From Acidimicrobiales bacterium (GTDB taxonomy: Bacteria; Actinomycetota; Acidimicrobiia; Acidimicrobiales; DATDAH01), in the NCBI GenBank assembly GCA_016794585.1, contig JAEUJM010000050.1, positions 1 through 36,020 of the forward strand: a DNA stretch of 36,020 nt, given 5' to 3'. Shown here piece by piece: positions 16,294 through 24,704 of this stretch. How positions within the stretch are numbered: the stretch's first letter is position 1; every line of letters starts with the position of its first letter. A model generated the notes under the pieces. That model did not search any database. It was not told where the DNA came from and was given only the letters and a program-made list of their open reading frames with translations. A program made the position numbers and the translations under genes.

Positions 16294-18090
16294 GTGTCCC
16301 GACCGCTGCTGGCCGATGACCCGCGTCGGCTCGGGGCGTGGCACCTGATCGGACGGGTGGGCGAGGGCGGCTTCGGCGTCGTCTACGAGGCCGAGGACGA
16401 CGAGGACCGGTGGGGCGCGGTGAAGGTCATGCACCGCCACCTGGCCACCCACGCCGACTACGTCGCCCGCTTCGGCCGGGAGGTCTCACTGGCCCGGCGG
16501 GTGCGCGGCGTCCACGTCGCCGAGGTGCTCGACTACGACCTCGAGGCGTCGCCGCCCTACTTCGTCACCGAGTTCATCGACGGGCCCACCCTCCACGAGG
16601 TGGTGGCGCGCCGCGGCGGCCTGGCGGACGACCCCCTCTACGCCTTGGCCCTGGCGCTCGCCGAAGCCATCGCCTCCATCACCGCTGCGGGCGTCGTGCA
16701 CCGGGACCTCAAGCCCGGCAACGTCCTGCTCACCCCCCGCACGCCGGTGGTGGTCGACTTCGGCATCGCCTCGGCACCGGGCCTCAATCGCCTCACCTCG
16801 ACCGGGCTGGTGATGGGCACCGCCCCCTACATGGCCCCCGAGCAGTTCACCGGCGGCGACGCCAGCCCCGCCATCGACGTGTTCGCCTGGGCCTCGGTGG
16901 TGTCGTTCGCCGCGAACGGCCGCGCTCCGTTCCAGGAGGAGGCCGGCAACGCCGCCGCCGTCATGTACCAGGTGTTGCACCACGAGCCCGACCACGGCAC
17001 CCTCACCGGCCCGCTCGCCGAGCTCGTCGCCGCCGCGCACGCCAAGGATCCCGCCGACCGCCCGACCGCCGTCGAGCTGGTGGACCGTCTCGTGGCCCTG
17101 CGGGCGCCCGCTGCGGACGACCCGGTGCGCACGTCGGCGATGCTCGTCGAGAAGACGTGGCACCTCGCTCCTCCCCCCGAGCCGCCACCCCCGCCGCCCG
17201 AGCCCCCCACCCCGGCACTGCCCGCTCCGGCGCCACCCCCCGAGCCCGCGTCGGCCCCGCCGCCTCCGGGAGCACCGGCGCCGGTCGAGGCGGGGGCAGG
17301 GGCGGGGGCGGCGCCGGCGCCGGCGGCACCCCCCGCCGCGGCCGTGGCCACCAGCGTCGAGGCGCCACCCCGGCCCGTGCCCGCGGCCCCGGCGCTGCCC
17401 AACGTCTCCTACACCCCACCCCTGCCCGCCGACCGGTCCTGGCGGCCACCGCCGCCCCCGCCCCCGAGAGCCACGCTCCGGCCGCCCCCGCCCGCGCCGT
17501 CGCCCGCCGCCCCGCCGCCACCCGCCGCTCCGTCGCCGCCGGTCGCCACCCCGCCGGCGCGCTTTCCGGCCACGTGGGTCGCCCCCTGGGTGCACAAGCT
17601 CCCCGACTTCGGCCGCCTGGGCGCGCTGTCGGGCCTCGTCTACCTCGGTGCCAGCATCGCTTTCGACCGCATCGACGACGGCGTGCCCCTCGCCAGCACG
17701 GGACAGGTGCGCGCCGACGAGTCCTGGGACGCCGCCATCGCCCTGCGGCCCGTCGTGCTGCTCCTGCTCGTCGCGTTCGTGGCGCAACGGGTGGTGCGCT
17801 CCACGGCGGTCCGCCGAGGCCTCACCCGCCCGGAGTGGCGAGGTTTCGCCGTGGGCTCTGCCGCGCTCGGGATCGGCCTCAGCCTGGTGCCCCTCGGCGC
17901 CACCGCCGTCCTCGCCTACGCCCCGGCCGTGCTGGAGCCCAACGACCGCATCTCCCTCGAGCAGGCCGGGGTGGCCGGCGCCGCCGCCCTGGCCATGAGC
18001 CTGCTCTCCCTCGCCGGGTTGGTCTTCGCCGTCCGTGCCACGGTCCACCTCGCGCGCGCCGCGTTCGGCATGGTGGTCTGGAAGGGCTGA
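16294..18090 (+). CDS. membrane Ser/Thr protein kinase with proline-rich linker
   Basis: 598 aa. Residues about 14-270 are a Hanks-type kinase: glycine loop GEGGFGVVY (23-31), Lys44 in VKVM, catalytic HRDLKPGN (136-143), DFG at 155-157, and activation segment GTAPYMAPEQ. All key residues are present, so it should be active. Residues about 290-420 are an extremely Pro/Ala-rich linker. The C-terminal 170 residues hold about four hydrophobic segments (LSGLVYLGASIAF, VVLLLLVAFVA, SAALGIGLSLVPLGATAVLAYA, AMSLLSLAGLVFAV). There are no PASTA domains, so the sensory input differs from PknB. GTG 16294 follows CAAAAT by 6 nt. The target is unknown. Confidence 0.92.
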   Translation: MSRPLLADDPRRLGAWHLIGRVGEGGFGVVYEAEDDEDRWGAVKVMHRHLATHADYVARFGREVSLARRVRGVHVAEVLDYDLEASPPYFVTEFIDGPTLHEVVARRGGLADDPLYALALALAEAIASITAAGVVHRDLKPGNVLLTPRTPVVVDFGIASAPGLNRLTSTGLVMGTAPYMAPEQFTGGDASPAIDVFAWASVVSFAANGRAPFQEEAGNAAAVMYQVLHHEPDHGTLTGPLAELVAAAHAKDPADRPTAVELVDRLVALRAPAADDPVRTSAMLVEKTWHLAPPPEPPPPPPEPPTPALPAPAPPPEPASAPPPPGAPAPVEAGAGAGAAPAPAAPPAAAVATSVEAPPRPVPAAPALPNVSYTPPLPADRSWRPPPPPPPRATLRPPPPAPSPAAPPPPAAPSPPVATPPARFPATWVAPWVHKLPDFGRLGALSGLVYLGASIAFDRIDDGVPLASTGQVRADESWDAAIALRPVVLLLLVAFVAQRVVRSTAVRRGLTRPEWRGFAVGSAALGIGLSLVPLGATAVLAYAPAVLEPNDRISLEQAGVAGAAALAMSLLSLAGLVFAVRATVHLARAAFGMVVWKG

Positions 18091-18105
18091 GCCCGGGGCC
18101 GGCCG

Positions 18106-19887
18106 CTACATCCGGGGCATCACGATGATCCCCTCGCGCACGGCGACGGACACGGCCTCGAGCTTCGAGTGGACGTGCAGCTTCTCGAGGATGCGCTGCA
18201 CGTGGTTCCGGACGGTGTGCACGCTGAGGTAGAGCCGCTCGCCGATGGCCTTGTTGGGCAGGCCGGCGGCGACGAGCTCGAGCACCTCGATCTCTCGCAG
18301 GCTCAAGGTGGCGCCGAGCCCTCGCTGGGTGCCGCTCAGCTCCGCCAGCAGAGGAGCCAGGTCGGCCGGGGAGGGCACCGCCTCGTCGTGGTGGGCGTGG
18401 CGGATCGCCCCGATGAGGTGGTCGGCGCCCTCGGTCTTGGTGACGAACCCCGAGCACCCCGCCGCCAGCGCCCGGACCATCGCGGCCTGGTCCGTCCGGC
18501 CCGTCAGCATGACCACCTTCACCGCCGGTGCGTACCGCTTGACGTGCTCGGTGGCCTCCGCCCCGTCGCCGTCGGGAAGCTCGAAGTCCATGAGCACGAC
18601 GTCGGGCTCGTAGGTGGCGATGCCGCGCCGCGCCTCCTCGACGCTGCGGGCGACACCGACCACGCGCAGGTCCTCCTCGAGGGCCAGCCGTCGCACGAGG
18701 CTGTCGAGGAAGATCTCGTGGTCGTCGACGACCATCAGGCGCACGCGTTCGTCCTCGGGGGCGTGGTCCGGGTACTCGGCGGCGATGGCCTCGAGCTGCG
18801 GGCGGGCCGCGAAGAAGGCGTCCAACAACCGGGGCTCGAACTGTCGGCCCCGGAGCTCGGTCATCATCGCCTGGGCCTCGTCGAAGGTGTGTCGGGGCCG
18901 GTAGACCCGGTCCGAGGTCAGCGCGTCGAACACATCGGTGACCGCGACGATGCGGGCGCCCTCGGAGATCTCCTCGCCCTGGATGCCGAGCGGGTAGCCC
19001 GAGCCGTCCCACCACTCGTGGTGGCAGAGCGCGACGTTGGCCGCTTCGGCGATCACGCGCGACTGCGAGCCCGCCAGCAGGCGGTAGCCGTAGGAGGCGT
19101 GCTTCTGGATCACCGCGTACTCGGACGGGTCGAGACGGCCCGGCTTGAGCAGCACCGAGTCGGGAACACCGATCTTGCCGACGTCGTGGAGGGCCGCGGC
19201 CACCCGCAGCTCGTCGATGGAGTAGTCCGAGAAGCCGACCGCCGACCCGAGGATGGCAGCGAAGCGGCTCATGCGCTCGAGGTGCTTTGCGGTCTCCTCG
19301 TGGCGCAGCGACACGGCCCGGGAGAGGCGGTCGATGAGCTCGCTGACGTCCGATCCGCCATCGACCTCGGACACCGGCGCGCCGCGGGCCTCGAAGTCGC
19401 CGAGCGTGGCCGAGAGGTCGCGCACGCGGAGCACGGCGCGCTCGTGGCCCTCGGCCAGCACGGCCCGGGTGCGATCCAGCGAGCGGCGCTTGACCGCAGT
19501 CGCCACCGCCACCAGCAGCTCGGTTCGGTCGAAGGGCTTGACGAGGTACCCGTCCGCCCCGATCTCGACCGCCCGGGCGGCCGTCTCCGGGTCCGTCAGG
19601 CCGGTCATCATCACGATGGCCAGACCGGGATGGTCGGCCACCAGCGCCGGCAGCAGGTCGAGCCCGGACTCCCCCGGCATCTGGATGTCGCAGAGCACGA
19701 CGTCGATGTCGCCGGCGCTCTCCTCGAGCTTCCCCCGCGCCTCGACCGCCCCCTCGGCCGCCTCGCAGCGGTACCCGGCGGCCTGGGCCATGCGCACGAG
19801 CGACCGCCGGAAGGTCTCGTCGTCGTCGATGACCAGGACCGAGCCGGCCGAGGTCGTCTCCGCCTGCTCCATGCGCTCGTCAGCCAC
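18106..19887 (-). CDS. response regulator: REC - HD-GYP - REC - LuxR HTH
   Basis: 593 aa from GTG 19887, chosen because GAGGTGGA lies just upstream and the start overlaps the stop of the histidine kinase gene by 8 bases; ATG 19872 is an alternative. Domains in order: receiver 1 (about 15-130, VLVIDDDE, phospho-Asp67 in LCDIQMPG), a short helical region, HD-GYP cyclic-di-GMP phosphodiesterase (about 180-370, with HD at 234-235 in ALHDVGKIG and GYP at 297-299), receiver 2 (about 385-500, Asp434 in LMDFELPDG), and a NarL/LuxR-type HTH (about 520-585, LSLREIEVLELVAAGLPNKAIGERL). One protein thus couples phosphorylation, c-di-GMP breakdown and transcription. Its likely phosphodonor is the overlapping kinase. 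Confidence 0.93.
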   Translation of the reverse strand: MADERMEQAETTSAGSVLVIDDDETFRRSLVRMAQAAGYRCEAAEGAVEARGKLEESAGDIDVVLCDIQMPGESGLDLLPALVADHPGLAIVMMTGLTDPETAARAVEIGADGYLVKPFDRTELLVAVATAVKRRSLDRTRAVLAEGHERAVLRVRDLSATLGDFEARGAPVSEVDGGSDVSELIDRLSRAVSLRHEETAKHLERMSRFAAILGSAVGFSDYSIDELRVAAALHDVGKIGVPDSVLLKPGRLDPSEYAVIQKHASYGYRLLAGSQSRVIAEAANVALCHHEWWDGSGYPLGIQGEEISEGARIVAVTDVFDALTSDRVYRPRHTFDEAQAMMTELRGRQFEPRLLDAFFAARPQLEAIAAEYPDHAPEDERVRLMVVDDHEIFLDSLVRRLALEEDLRVVGVARSVEEARRGIATYEPDVVLMDFELPDGDGAEATEHVKRYAPAVKVVMLTGRTDQAAMVRALAAGCSGFVTKTEGADHLIGAIRHAHHDEAVPSPADLAPLLAELSGTQRGLGATLSLREIEVLELVAAGLPNKAIGERLYLSVHTVRNHVQRILEKLHVHSKLEAVSVAVREGIIVMPRM

Positions 19888-21880
19888 CTTCCACCTCCCC
19901 GTCCAGGCGTTCACGGATCGCCGCCAACAGCACCTCAGCCACGAACGGCTTCTCCACCAGCATCACCCCTTCTTCCAACACGCCCTGATGGGCGATCACG
20001 TCGTGGCTGTAGCCACTCATGAACAACACCTGAAGGTCCGGTCGTTGCTCCACCAGCAGCTCCGCCAGGGCCTTGCCCGACAGACCCGGCATCACCACGT
20101 CGGTCAGCAGGAGATCGATGGTCCCGTGGTGTCCCTCGGCGAGCTCGAGCGCTTCGGCGGCGTCGGCCGCGGCGAGGACCGTGTAGCCGCGCTGGACCAG
20201 CATCCGGCGTGCGGGCTCGCGCACCATGGCCTCGTCCTCGACGAGGAGGACCGTCTCACCCCCGCCGGGCGGCGGTCCCGCCGACTCGTGGTCGCCGGGC
20301 TCGGCGCGGTCGACGGTCGCGGGCAGGTTGACCCGCACCGTCGTGCCGAGCCCCACCTCGGAGTAGAGGGTGAGGTCTCCCCCCGCCTGGGTGACGATGC
20401 CGTAGACCGTCGCCAGCCCGAGACCGGAGCCGCGGTCGCGGGACTTGGTGGTGAAGAACGGCTCGAAGGCCCGCTCGGCGACGTCCGGGGGCATGCCCGT
20501 CCCGGTGTCCGAGACGGTGAGGCGCACGTAGGGCCCCGGAGCGATGCCGTGGGTGGAGGCGTAGTCCTCGTCGGCCTCGAACTCGGAGGTCATCAGCGTC
20601 AGGCGGCCGCCGTCGGGCATCGCGTCGCGCGCGTTGACGGCGAGGTTCATGAGGACCTGCTCGAACTGTGCCTTGTCCACCGTGGTGTGGGCCAGGCCCG
20701 GACGCAGCGAGGTCTGGAGGTGGATGTCCTCGCCGATGGTGCGGGCGAGGAGCTTCTCCATCTCGGTGACCACGGCGTTCAGGTCCAGCACCACGGGCTT
20801 GGTCACCTCACGCCGCGAGAAGATGAGCAGCTGGCGCACCAGGTCGGCGGCCCGGCCCGCCACGGCCATGATCTCCCGCGTGTCGGCGGCCACCTCGTCG
20901 AGCTGGGCGTCGCCGTGGCGGTCGCGGGCGGCCGACACGCCGGCGAGGACCAGTTCCGAGTAGTTCATGATCCCCGCCAGCAGGTTGTTGAAGTCGTGGG
21001 CGATGCCCCCGGCCAGCTGCCCGATGCTCTCGAGCCGCTGCGACTGCTGGAGCTGCGCCTCCATCTGGGCGCGCGCCTCCTCCACCTCGGCGCGTCGCAG
21101 CCGATCCTCCAACTCGGCCTGTTCGACCTGAGCCCGCTGGCGATCGGTGACGTCGCGCACCGCCGCCGTCACCAGGCGGCCCTCCTCGGTGGTGACCGAC
21201 GACAGCGAGATGTCGACGGGGAACTCGGTCCCGTCACGCCGCCGCGCCGACAGCTCGAGTCCGGCACCCATGGGCCGGGTCACGGGGTGGGCGAAGTACG
21301 CCTGCCGGTGGCCCGGATGAACGCCCTTCACCCGCTCCGGGATCAGCAGCTCGAGGCTCCCACCCAGCAGCTCCTCCCGGCCGTAGCCGAACAGGGCCTC
21401 GGCCTGACGGTTCACCAGCTGGATGGTCCCGTCCTCGTCCACGGCCACGATCGCGTCCGGAGCGGCGTCGAGCAACCCCTGGTACTTCGCCTCGGTCCGC
21501 TTGCGCTCCGACACGTCGCGCACCGCCGCCGACACCAGCAGCCCCTCGTCGGTGCGGATGGACGAGAGCGCGATCTCGACCGGGACCTCGGAGCCGTCCT
21601 TGCGACGGGCGGACAGCTCCTGGCCGGCCCCCATCGGCCGGGCCACCGCCGCGTGCAGGTAGCGGGCCCGCAGCTGCGGATGGCGGGCGAGCGTCTGCTG
21701 CGGCACGAGCAGCTCGACCGGCTCGCCGATCAGCTCAGCCCGGTCGTAGCCGAACAGCGCCTCGGCCTGGCGGTTGACCAGCCGGATGCGGCCGTCCTGG
21801 TCGCTGACGACGATCGCGTCAGGGGCGGCGTCGAGCAGCGCCCCCACGTTCGCCCCGAGCAGGCCCTCGCCACCTGACAT
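19880..21880 (-). CDS. hybrid sensor histidine kinase: PAS - PAS - HisKA - HATPase - REC
   Basis: 666 aa, with no membrane segment, so a cytoplasmic sensor. Two similar PAS domains occupy about 12-125 and 135-250 (LLDAAPDAIVVSDQDGRIRLVNRQAEALFGY and a near copy). The phosphoacceptor His295 lies in GGIAHDFNNLLAGI. The ATPase domain has NLAVNARDAMPDGG, DTGTGMPPDV, FEPFFTTK and GSGLGLATVYGI. A C-terminal receiver has Asp594 in LLLTDVVMPG. The layout matches PAS-containing hybrid kinases in which a receiver-bearing output protein follows. The stop overlaps the start of the HD-GYP/LuxR regulator gene, so the two are almost certainly cognate partners. The signal is unknown; the PAS cores show no obvious cofactor motif. 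Confidence 0.94.
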   Translation of the reverse strand: MSGGEGLLGANVGALLDAAPDAIVVSDQDGRIRLVNRQAEALFGYDRAELIGEPVELLVPQQTLARHPQLRARYLHAAVARPMGAGQELSARRKDGSEVPVEIALSSIRTDEGLLVSAAVRDVSERKRTEAKYQGLLDAAPDAIVAVDEDGTIQLVNRQAEALFGYGREELLGGSLELLIPERVKGVHPGHRQAYFAHPVTRPMGAGLELSARRRDGTEFPVDISLSSVTTEEGRLVTAAVRDVTDRQRAQVEQAELEDRLRRAEVEEARAQMEAQLQQSQRLESIGQLAGGIAHDFNNLLAGIMNYSELVLAGVSAARDRHGDAQLDEVAADTREIMAVAGRAADLVRQLLIFSRREVTKPVVLDLNAVVTEMEKLLARTIGEDIHLQTSLRPGLAHTTVDKAQFEQVLMNLAVNARDAMPDGGRLTLMTSEFEADEDYASTHGIAPGPYVRLTVSDTGTGMPPDVAERAFEPFFTTKSRDRGSGLGLATVYGIVTQAGGDLTLYSEVGLGTTVRVNLPATVDRAEPGDHESAGPPPGGGETVLLVEDEAMVREPARRMLVQRGYTVLAAADAAEALELAEGHHGTIDLLLTDVVMPGLSGKALAELLVEQRPDLQVLFMSGYSHDVIAHQGVLEEGVMLVEKPFVAEVLLAAIRERLDGEVEGG

Positions 21881-22000
21881 CGCAGGGTCCCTTCACCACC
21901 GGCGCCCCCACCTGTGCCCCCGCCCCGGGCCCGCCCGACGGACACCGTAGACCCGCAGACACGGGGTCGCACTGGACAGAGCTGTACAGCCAGGCACCCT

Positions 22001-22573
22001 CTAGGAGGGGTCGATCTCGCTCTCGACGGTGAGCCGTGCAGGGCCCTCCAGACCGAGGCCGGTGAGCTCGCCCCGGGGCACCTCGACCGTGAAGCGGTAG
22101 GGCCCCGACGCCGGGTACGAGGGGCAGGTGGGGACATCGTCGCACGGCTCCATGTCCGCCGTGGAGACGATGGCCCCCGAGGCGTCGAGGTAGGCGATGG
22201 ACAGCGGGGTGGGCGTGTTGCGCATCCAGAAGCCACCCTCGCTGTCGGCAGGGAAGGCGAAGAGCATGCCGGGGTAGCCGGCGAGGTCGGTGACCTCCAT
22301 CAGGCCACGCGCCCGCTCCTCGGGCGTCTGGGCGAGCAGCAGGCAGTGCTCGTCGCCGTCGACGGTGACGAGCACCTCGCCGAACTCGCCGATCGGCTCG
22401 AGGTCGGCGCACGCCCCGTCCACGGCTGCGGTCGGCTCCGCCCGCCCCGAGCGGCCGTCGTCCACGGCCTCGTCGTCGCCCCCGCCACACGCCACCGCGA
22501 CGAGGAGCGCGCCGGCGACGAGCACGAACGCGGCGGCGCGGCGCAGCGGTGGAGCGGCGCGGCGAGAGGTCAT
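22001..22573 (-). CDS. DUF192-family lipoprotein
   Basis: 190 aa from ATG 22573. The N terminus is a lipoprotein signal (FVLVAGALLVAVACGGG). After an acidic spacer, a DUF192 domain begins (LLLAQTPEERARGLMEVTDL, GMLFAFPADSEGGFWMRNTPTPLSIAYLDASGAIV), the compact beta-barrel of ProI-like proteins. Its biochemical role is not established. A longer reading into the opposite-strand gene region was rejected. The start is only 18 bp from the divergent gene, and CAGTAT lies 6 nt before the ATG. Confidence 0.88.
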   Translation of the reverse strand: MTSRRAAPPLRRAAAFVLVAGALLVAVACGGGDDEAVDDGRSGRAEPTAAVDGACADLEPIGEFGEVLVTVDGDEHCLLLAQTPEERARGLMEVTDLAGYPGMLFAFPADSEGGFWMRNTPTPLSIAYLDASGAIVSTADMEPCDDVPTCPSYPASGPYRFTVEVPRGELTGLGLEGPARLTVESEIDPS

Positions 22574-22591
22574 GGGGCCATACTGCCCCTT
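22574..22591. promoter_or_regulatory. overlapping divergent -10 elements, 18-bp gap
   Basis: CATACT at 22579-22584 on the plus strand is 7 nt before GTG 22592. On the minus strand, CAGTAT (22585-22580) is 6 nt before ATG 22573. The two -10 candidates share almost the same bases, so polymerase could serve only one direction at a time. Confidence 0.45.
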
Positions 22592-23104
22592 GTGATCGTG
22601 GTGGCCGTGGCAGCCCTGGCGGTGCTCGCCGGCGTCGTGGCGTGGAGCTTCACCGAGTACGTGATCCACCGGTGGTTCATGCACGCCGAGCTCGGACCCG
22701 CCATCGCCTCGCGGGGCCATCTCGAGCACCACCGCCACCCCACCAAGCGGCCGCTGGCCTCCCCGCTGTCGCTGATGATGACCCTCCTCGTGGGGCTCGG
22801 GTTCCTCTGCCCCGTCGGCGCCTGGCTGGCCACCGTGGTCGGCGCGCCCTGGTACACCGGGGCGCTGGTCGGCCTCTCGGGCATCGCCACCTACCTCGTC
22901 TACGAGCGGGTCCACTTCCAGTCCCACTTCCGCCCCGCCCGCACCCGCTACACCCGTTGGCAGCAACGCCGCCACCTTCACCACCACGGCCGCGGCGGCA
23001 CCGTGAATTTCGGGGTGACGAGCCCCGTCTGGGACGTCGTGTTCCGCACCTACGAACCGGTCGACGTCGACGAGCCCGTCCCCGCCCGTCTCACCGCCTT
23101 CTGA
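22592..23104 (+). CDS. fatty-acid-hydroxylase/sterol-desaturase-like membrane protein
   Basis: 170 aa from GTG 22592. Three hydrophobic segments (residues 3-22, about 58-80, about 85-105) frame the His clusters of the di-iron hydroxylase superfamily: EYVIHRWFMH, GHLEHHRHP and RRHLHHHGRGG, the HxxxH, HxxHH and HxxHH sets that bind iron. Small proteins of this type act on fatty acids or carotenoids (CrtZ-like beta-carotene hydroxylases resemble it in size). The substrate cannot be decided. No carotenoid genes are present in the window. Confidence 0.85.
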   Translation: MIVVAVAALAVLAGVVAWSFTEYVIHRWFMHAELGPAIASRGHLEHHRHPTKRPLASPLSLMMTLLVGLGFLCPVGAWLATVVGAPWYTGALVGLSGIATYLVYERVHFQSHFRPARTRYTRWQQRRHLHHHGRGGTVNFGVTSPVWDVVFRTYEPVDVDEPVPARLTAF

Positions 23105-23120
23105 GGGCTGGAGCTTCCCC

Positions 23121-23822
23121 GTGACGGGTGCGGACCCGCTCGACCAGGTGGTCGACCGCCTCGCTCCCGTGCCGGGACGGACCCGCGTGCTCGCCATCGC
23201 CGGCCCCGTCGCCGTGGGCAAGTCGACCATCGCCACCGAGCTCGCCGATCGGGTCCGCGCCGGCGGCGCCTCGGTCGAGGTGGTCACCACCGACGGCTTC
23301 CTCCGGCCCAACGCCGTCCTCGAGGCGCAGGGCCTGCTCGACCGCAAGGGCCGCCCCGAGACCTACGACCTGGACCGCCTCGACGCCCTGGTCGCCGCGG
23401 CCCGCGCCGGCGAGGCCTCCCTCTCGGCCCCGGTGTACTCCCACCAGCGCTACGACGTGCTCGACGAGCCGGACGTCTTCGCCCGCCCGGACCTGCTCGT
23501 CGTCGAAGGCGTCGTCGCCCTCCAGCGGCGCTTCGGCGACCTCGGCGTGTACGTCGATGCCGCCGTGGAGGATCTGGAGGCGTGGTACGTGGCCCGCATG
23601 CACGACCTGGTCCGCGACGCCGCCGACGACCCCGAGTCGTTCTACTTCGGCTGGGCCGACCTCGGCCCCGAGACCGTCACCGAGCTCGCCGTCGCGGTCT
23701 GGACCGAGGTCAACCTGCCGAACCTGGTCGAGGACATCGCCCCGAGCGCGGCCCGCGCCGACGTCGTGGTGCACAAGGGCCCGGACCACGCGATCCGGGC
23801 CCTACGCTGGAACCGGCGCTAG
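23121..23822 (+). CDS. coaA: short type I pantothenate kinase-like P-loop kinase
   Basis: 233 aa from GTG 23121 (GGAG 7 nt upstream). The Walker A is GPVAVGKST (28-36); then VVTTDGFLRPNAVLEAQGLLDRKGRPETYDLD, very like the pantothenate-binding TTDGFLxPN and KGFPESYD segments of bacterial CoaA; VYSHQRYDVL; and DLLVVEGVVALQ as Walker B/EGxNVLQ. It therefore belongs to the CoaA/uridine-kinase superfamily, and the CoaA-like motifs are the closest. It is about 75 residues shorter than typical CoaA (near 310 aa), missing N-terminal and inner parts, so the substrate is not certain. The neighbour panB, which makes pantoate for pantothenate, supports a CoA-pathway role. Confidence 0.8.
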   Translation: MTGADPLDQVVDRLAPVPGRTRVLAIAGPVAVGKSTIATELADRVRAGGASVEVVTTDGFLRPNAVLEAQGLLDRKGRPETYDLDRLDALVAAARAGEASLSAPVYSHQRYDVLDEPDVFARPDLLVVEGVVALQRRFGDLGVYVDAAVEDLEAWYVARMHDLVRDAADDPESFYFGWADLGPETVTELAVAVWTEVNLPNLVEDIAPSAARADVVVHKGPDHAIRALRWNRR

Positions 23823-23829
23823 CGCCGGT
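23812..23829. terminator. bidirectional terminator palindrome between coaA-like gene and panB
   Basis: ACCGGCGCTAGCGCCGGT is a perfect 18-bp palindrome. The coaA-like stop codon (TAG) lies at its centre, and the panB stop is about 6 nt away. It is well placed to end transcription in both directions. Confidence 0.55.
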
Positions 23830-23834
23830 CGGAG

Positions 23835-24704
23835 TCAGGCGCCCGGCGGGGGCGTGGAGCCGTAGAGCTCGAGGGACTCGGCCACCTCGCCGCTGACGTG
23901 GTAGCTCTCGTCGTCGTTGGGGAAGGCGCCGGTGCGCACGTCGTCGGCGAAGGCCGCCATCGCGCTCACGGCGTCGCCCTTGAGGTCGGCGTAGCGGCGC
24001 ACGAACTTGGGGGCGACACGGTCCTCGATGCCGAGCAGGTCGTGGTAGACGAGCACCTGGCCGTCGCAGTGGCGGCCGGCGCCGATGCCGATGGTGGGCA
24101 CGTCCACCGCCGCGGTGACCATGGCGGCCACGACGTCGGGGACACCTTCGAGCACGAGGGCGAAGCACCCGGCGTGGGCGAGGGCCTTGGCCTCGGCCAC
24201 GAGCTGCAGCGCGGCCTCGGCCTCCTTGCCCTGCACCTTGAAGCCGCCCATGGCGTGCACCGACTGCGGGGTGAGCCCGAGGTGGCCCATGACGGGGATC
24301 TCGGCGGCCACGAGGGCCTCGATCATGGGCAGTCGCTTGCGGCCGCCCTCGAGCTTGACGCACTGCGCGCCGGCCCGGATGAGGGCGGCGGCGTTGCGCA
24401 CGGTGTCCTCGGTGGACACGTGGTAGCTCATCCACGGCAGGTCGCCCACGATGAGGGCCTTGGGCTTGGCCCGCGCCACCGCGGCGGTGTGGTGGGCCAT
24501 GTCCTCGATGGTCACCTGGAGGGTGTCCTCGTAGCCGAGCACCACCATGGCGAGCGAGTCGCCCACCAGGATCAGGTCGACCCCGGCCTCGTCCGCGATG
24601 CGGGCGCCGGGCGCGTCGTACGCCGTCACCATCACCAGGGGTTCGGCCCCGTCGGCGACCTTGCGGGCGCGCACGGCGGGCACGGTCATCTGCGTGTTGC
24701 TCAT
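23835..24704 (-). CDS. panB: 3-methyl-2-oxobutanoate hydroxymethyltransferase
   Basis: 289 aa from ATG 24704, which has a strong Shine-Dalgarno (GGAAGGAGG, about 7 nt spacer); a longer upstream reading is rejected. PanB transfers a hydroxymethyl group from 5,10-methylene-THF to ketoisovalerate to form ketopantoate, the first committed step to pantothenate and CoA, in the cytoplasm. Diagnostic segments are VTAYDAPGARIADEAGVDLILVGDSLAMV, GDLPWMSY, GGRKRLPMIEALV, PVMGHLGLTPQSVH, FALVLEGVP and TIGIGAGRHCDGQVLV(Y/W)HDLLG. The length is normal. It is convergent with the coaA-like gene, with a shared palindrome between them. Confidence 0.97.
   Translation of the reverse strand: MSNTQMTVPAVRARKVADGAEPLVMVTAYDAPGARIADEAGVDLILVGDSLAMVVLGYEDTLQVTIEDMAHHTAAVARAKPKALIVGDLPWMSYHVSTEDTVRNAAALIRAGAQCVKLEGGRKRLPMIEALVAAEIPVMGHLGLTPQSVHAMGGFKVQGKEAEAALQLVAEAKALAHAGCFALVLEGVPDVVAAMVTAAVDVPTIGIGAGRHCDGQVLVYHDLLGIEDRVAPKFVRRYADLKGDAVSAMAAFADDVRTGAFPNDDESYHVSGEVAESLELYGSTPPPGA

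Noticed and set aside
22001..23347. 448-codon minus-strand frame through the hydroxylase and kinase genes
   Set aside because: Real coding begins at the ATG 22573 with a lipoprotein signal; upstream codons are antisense to two genes.
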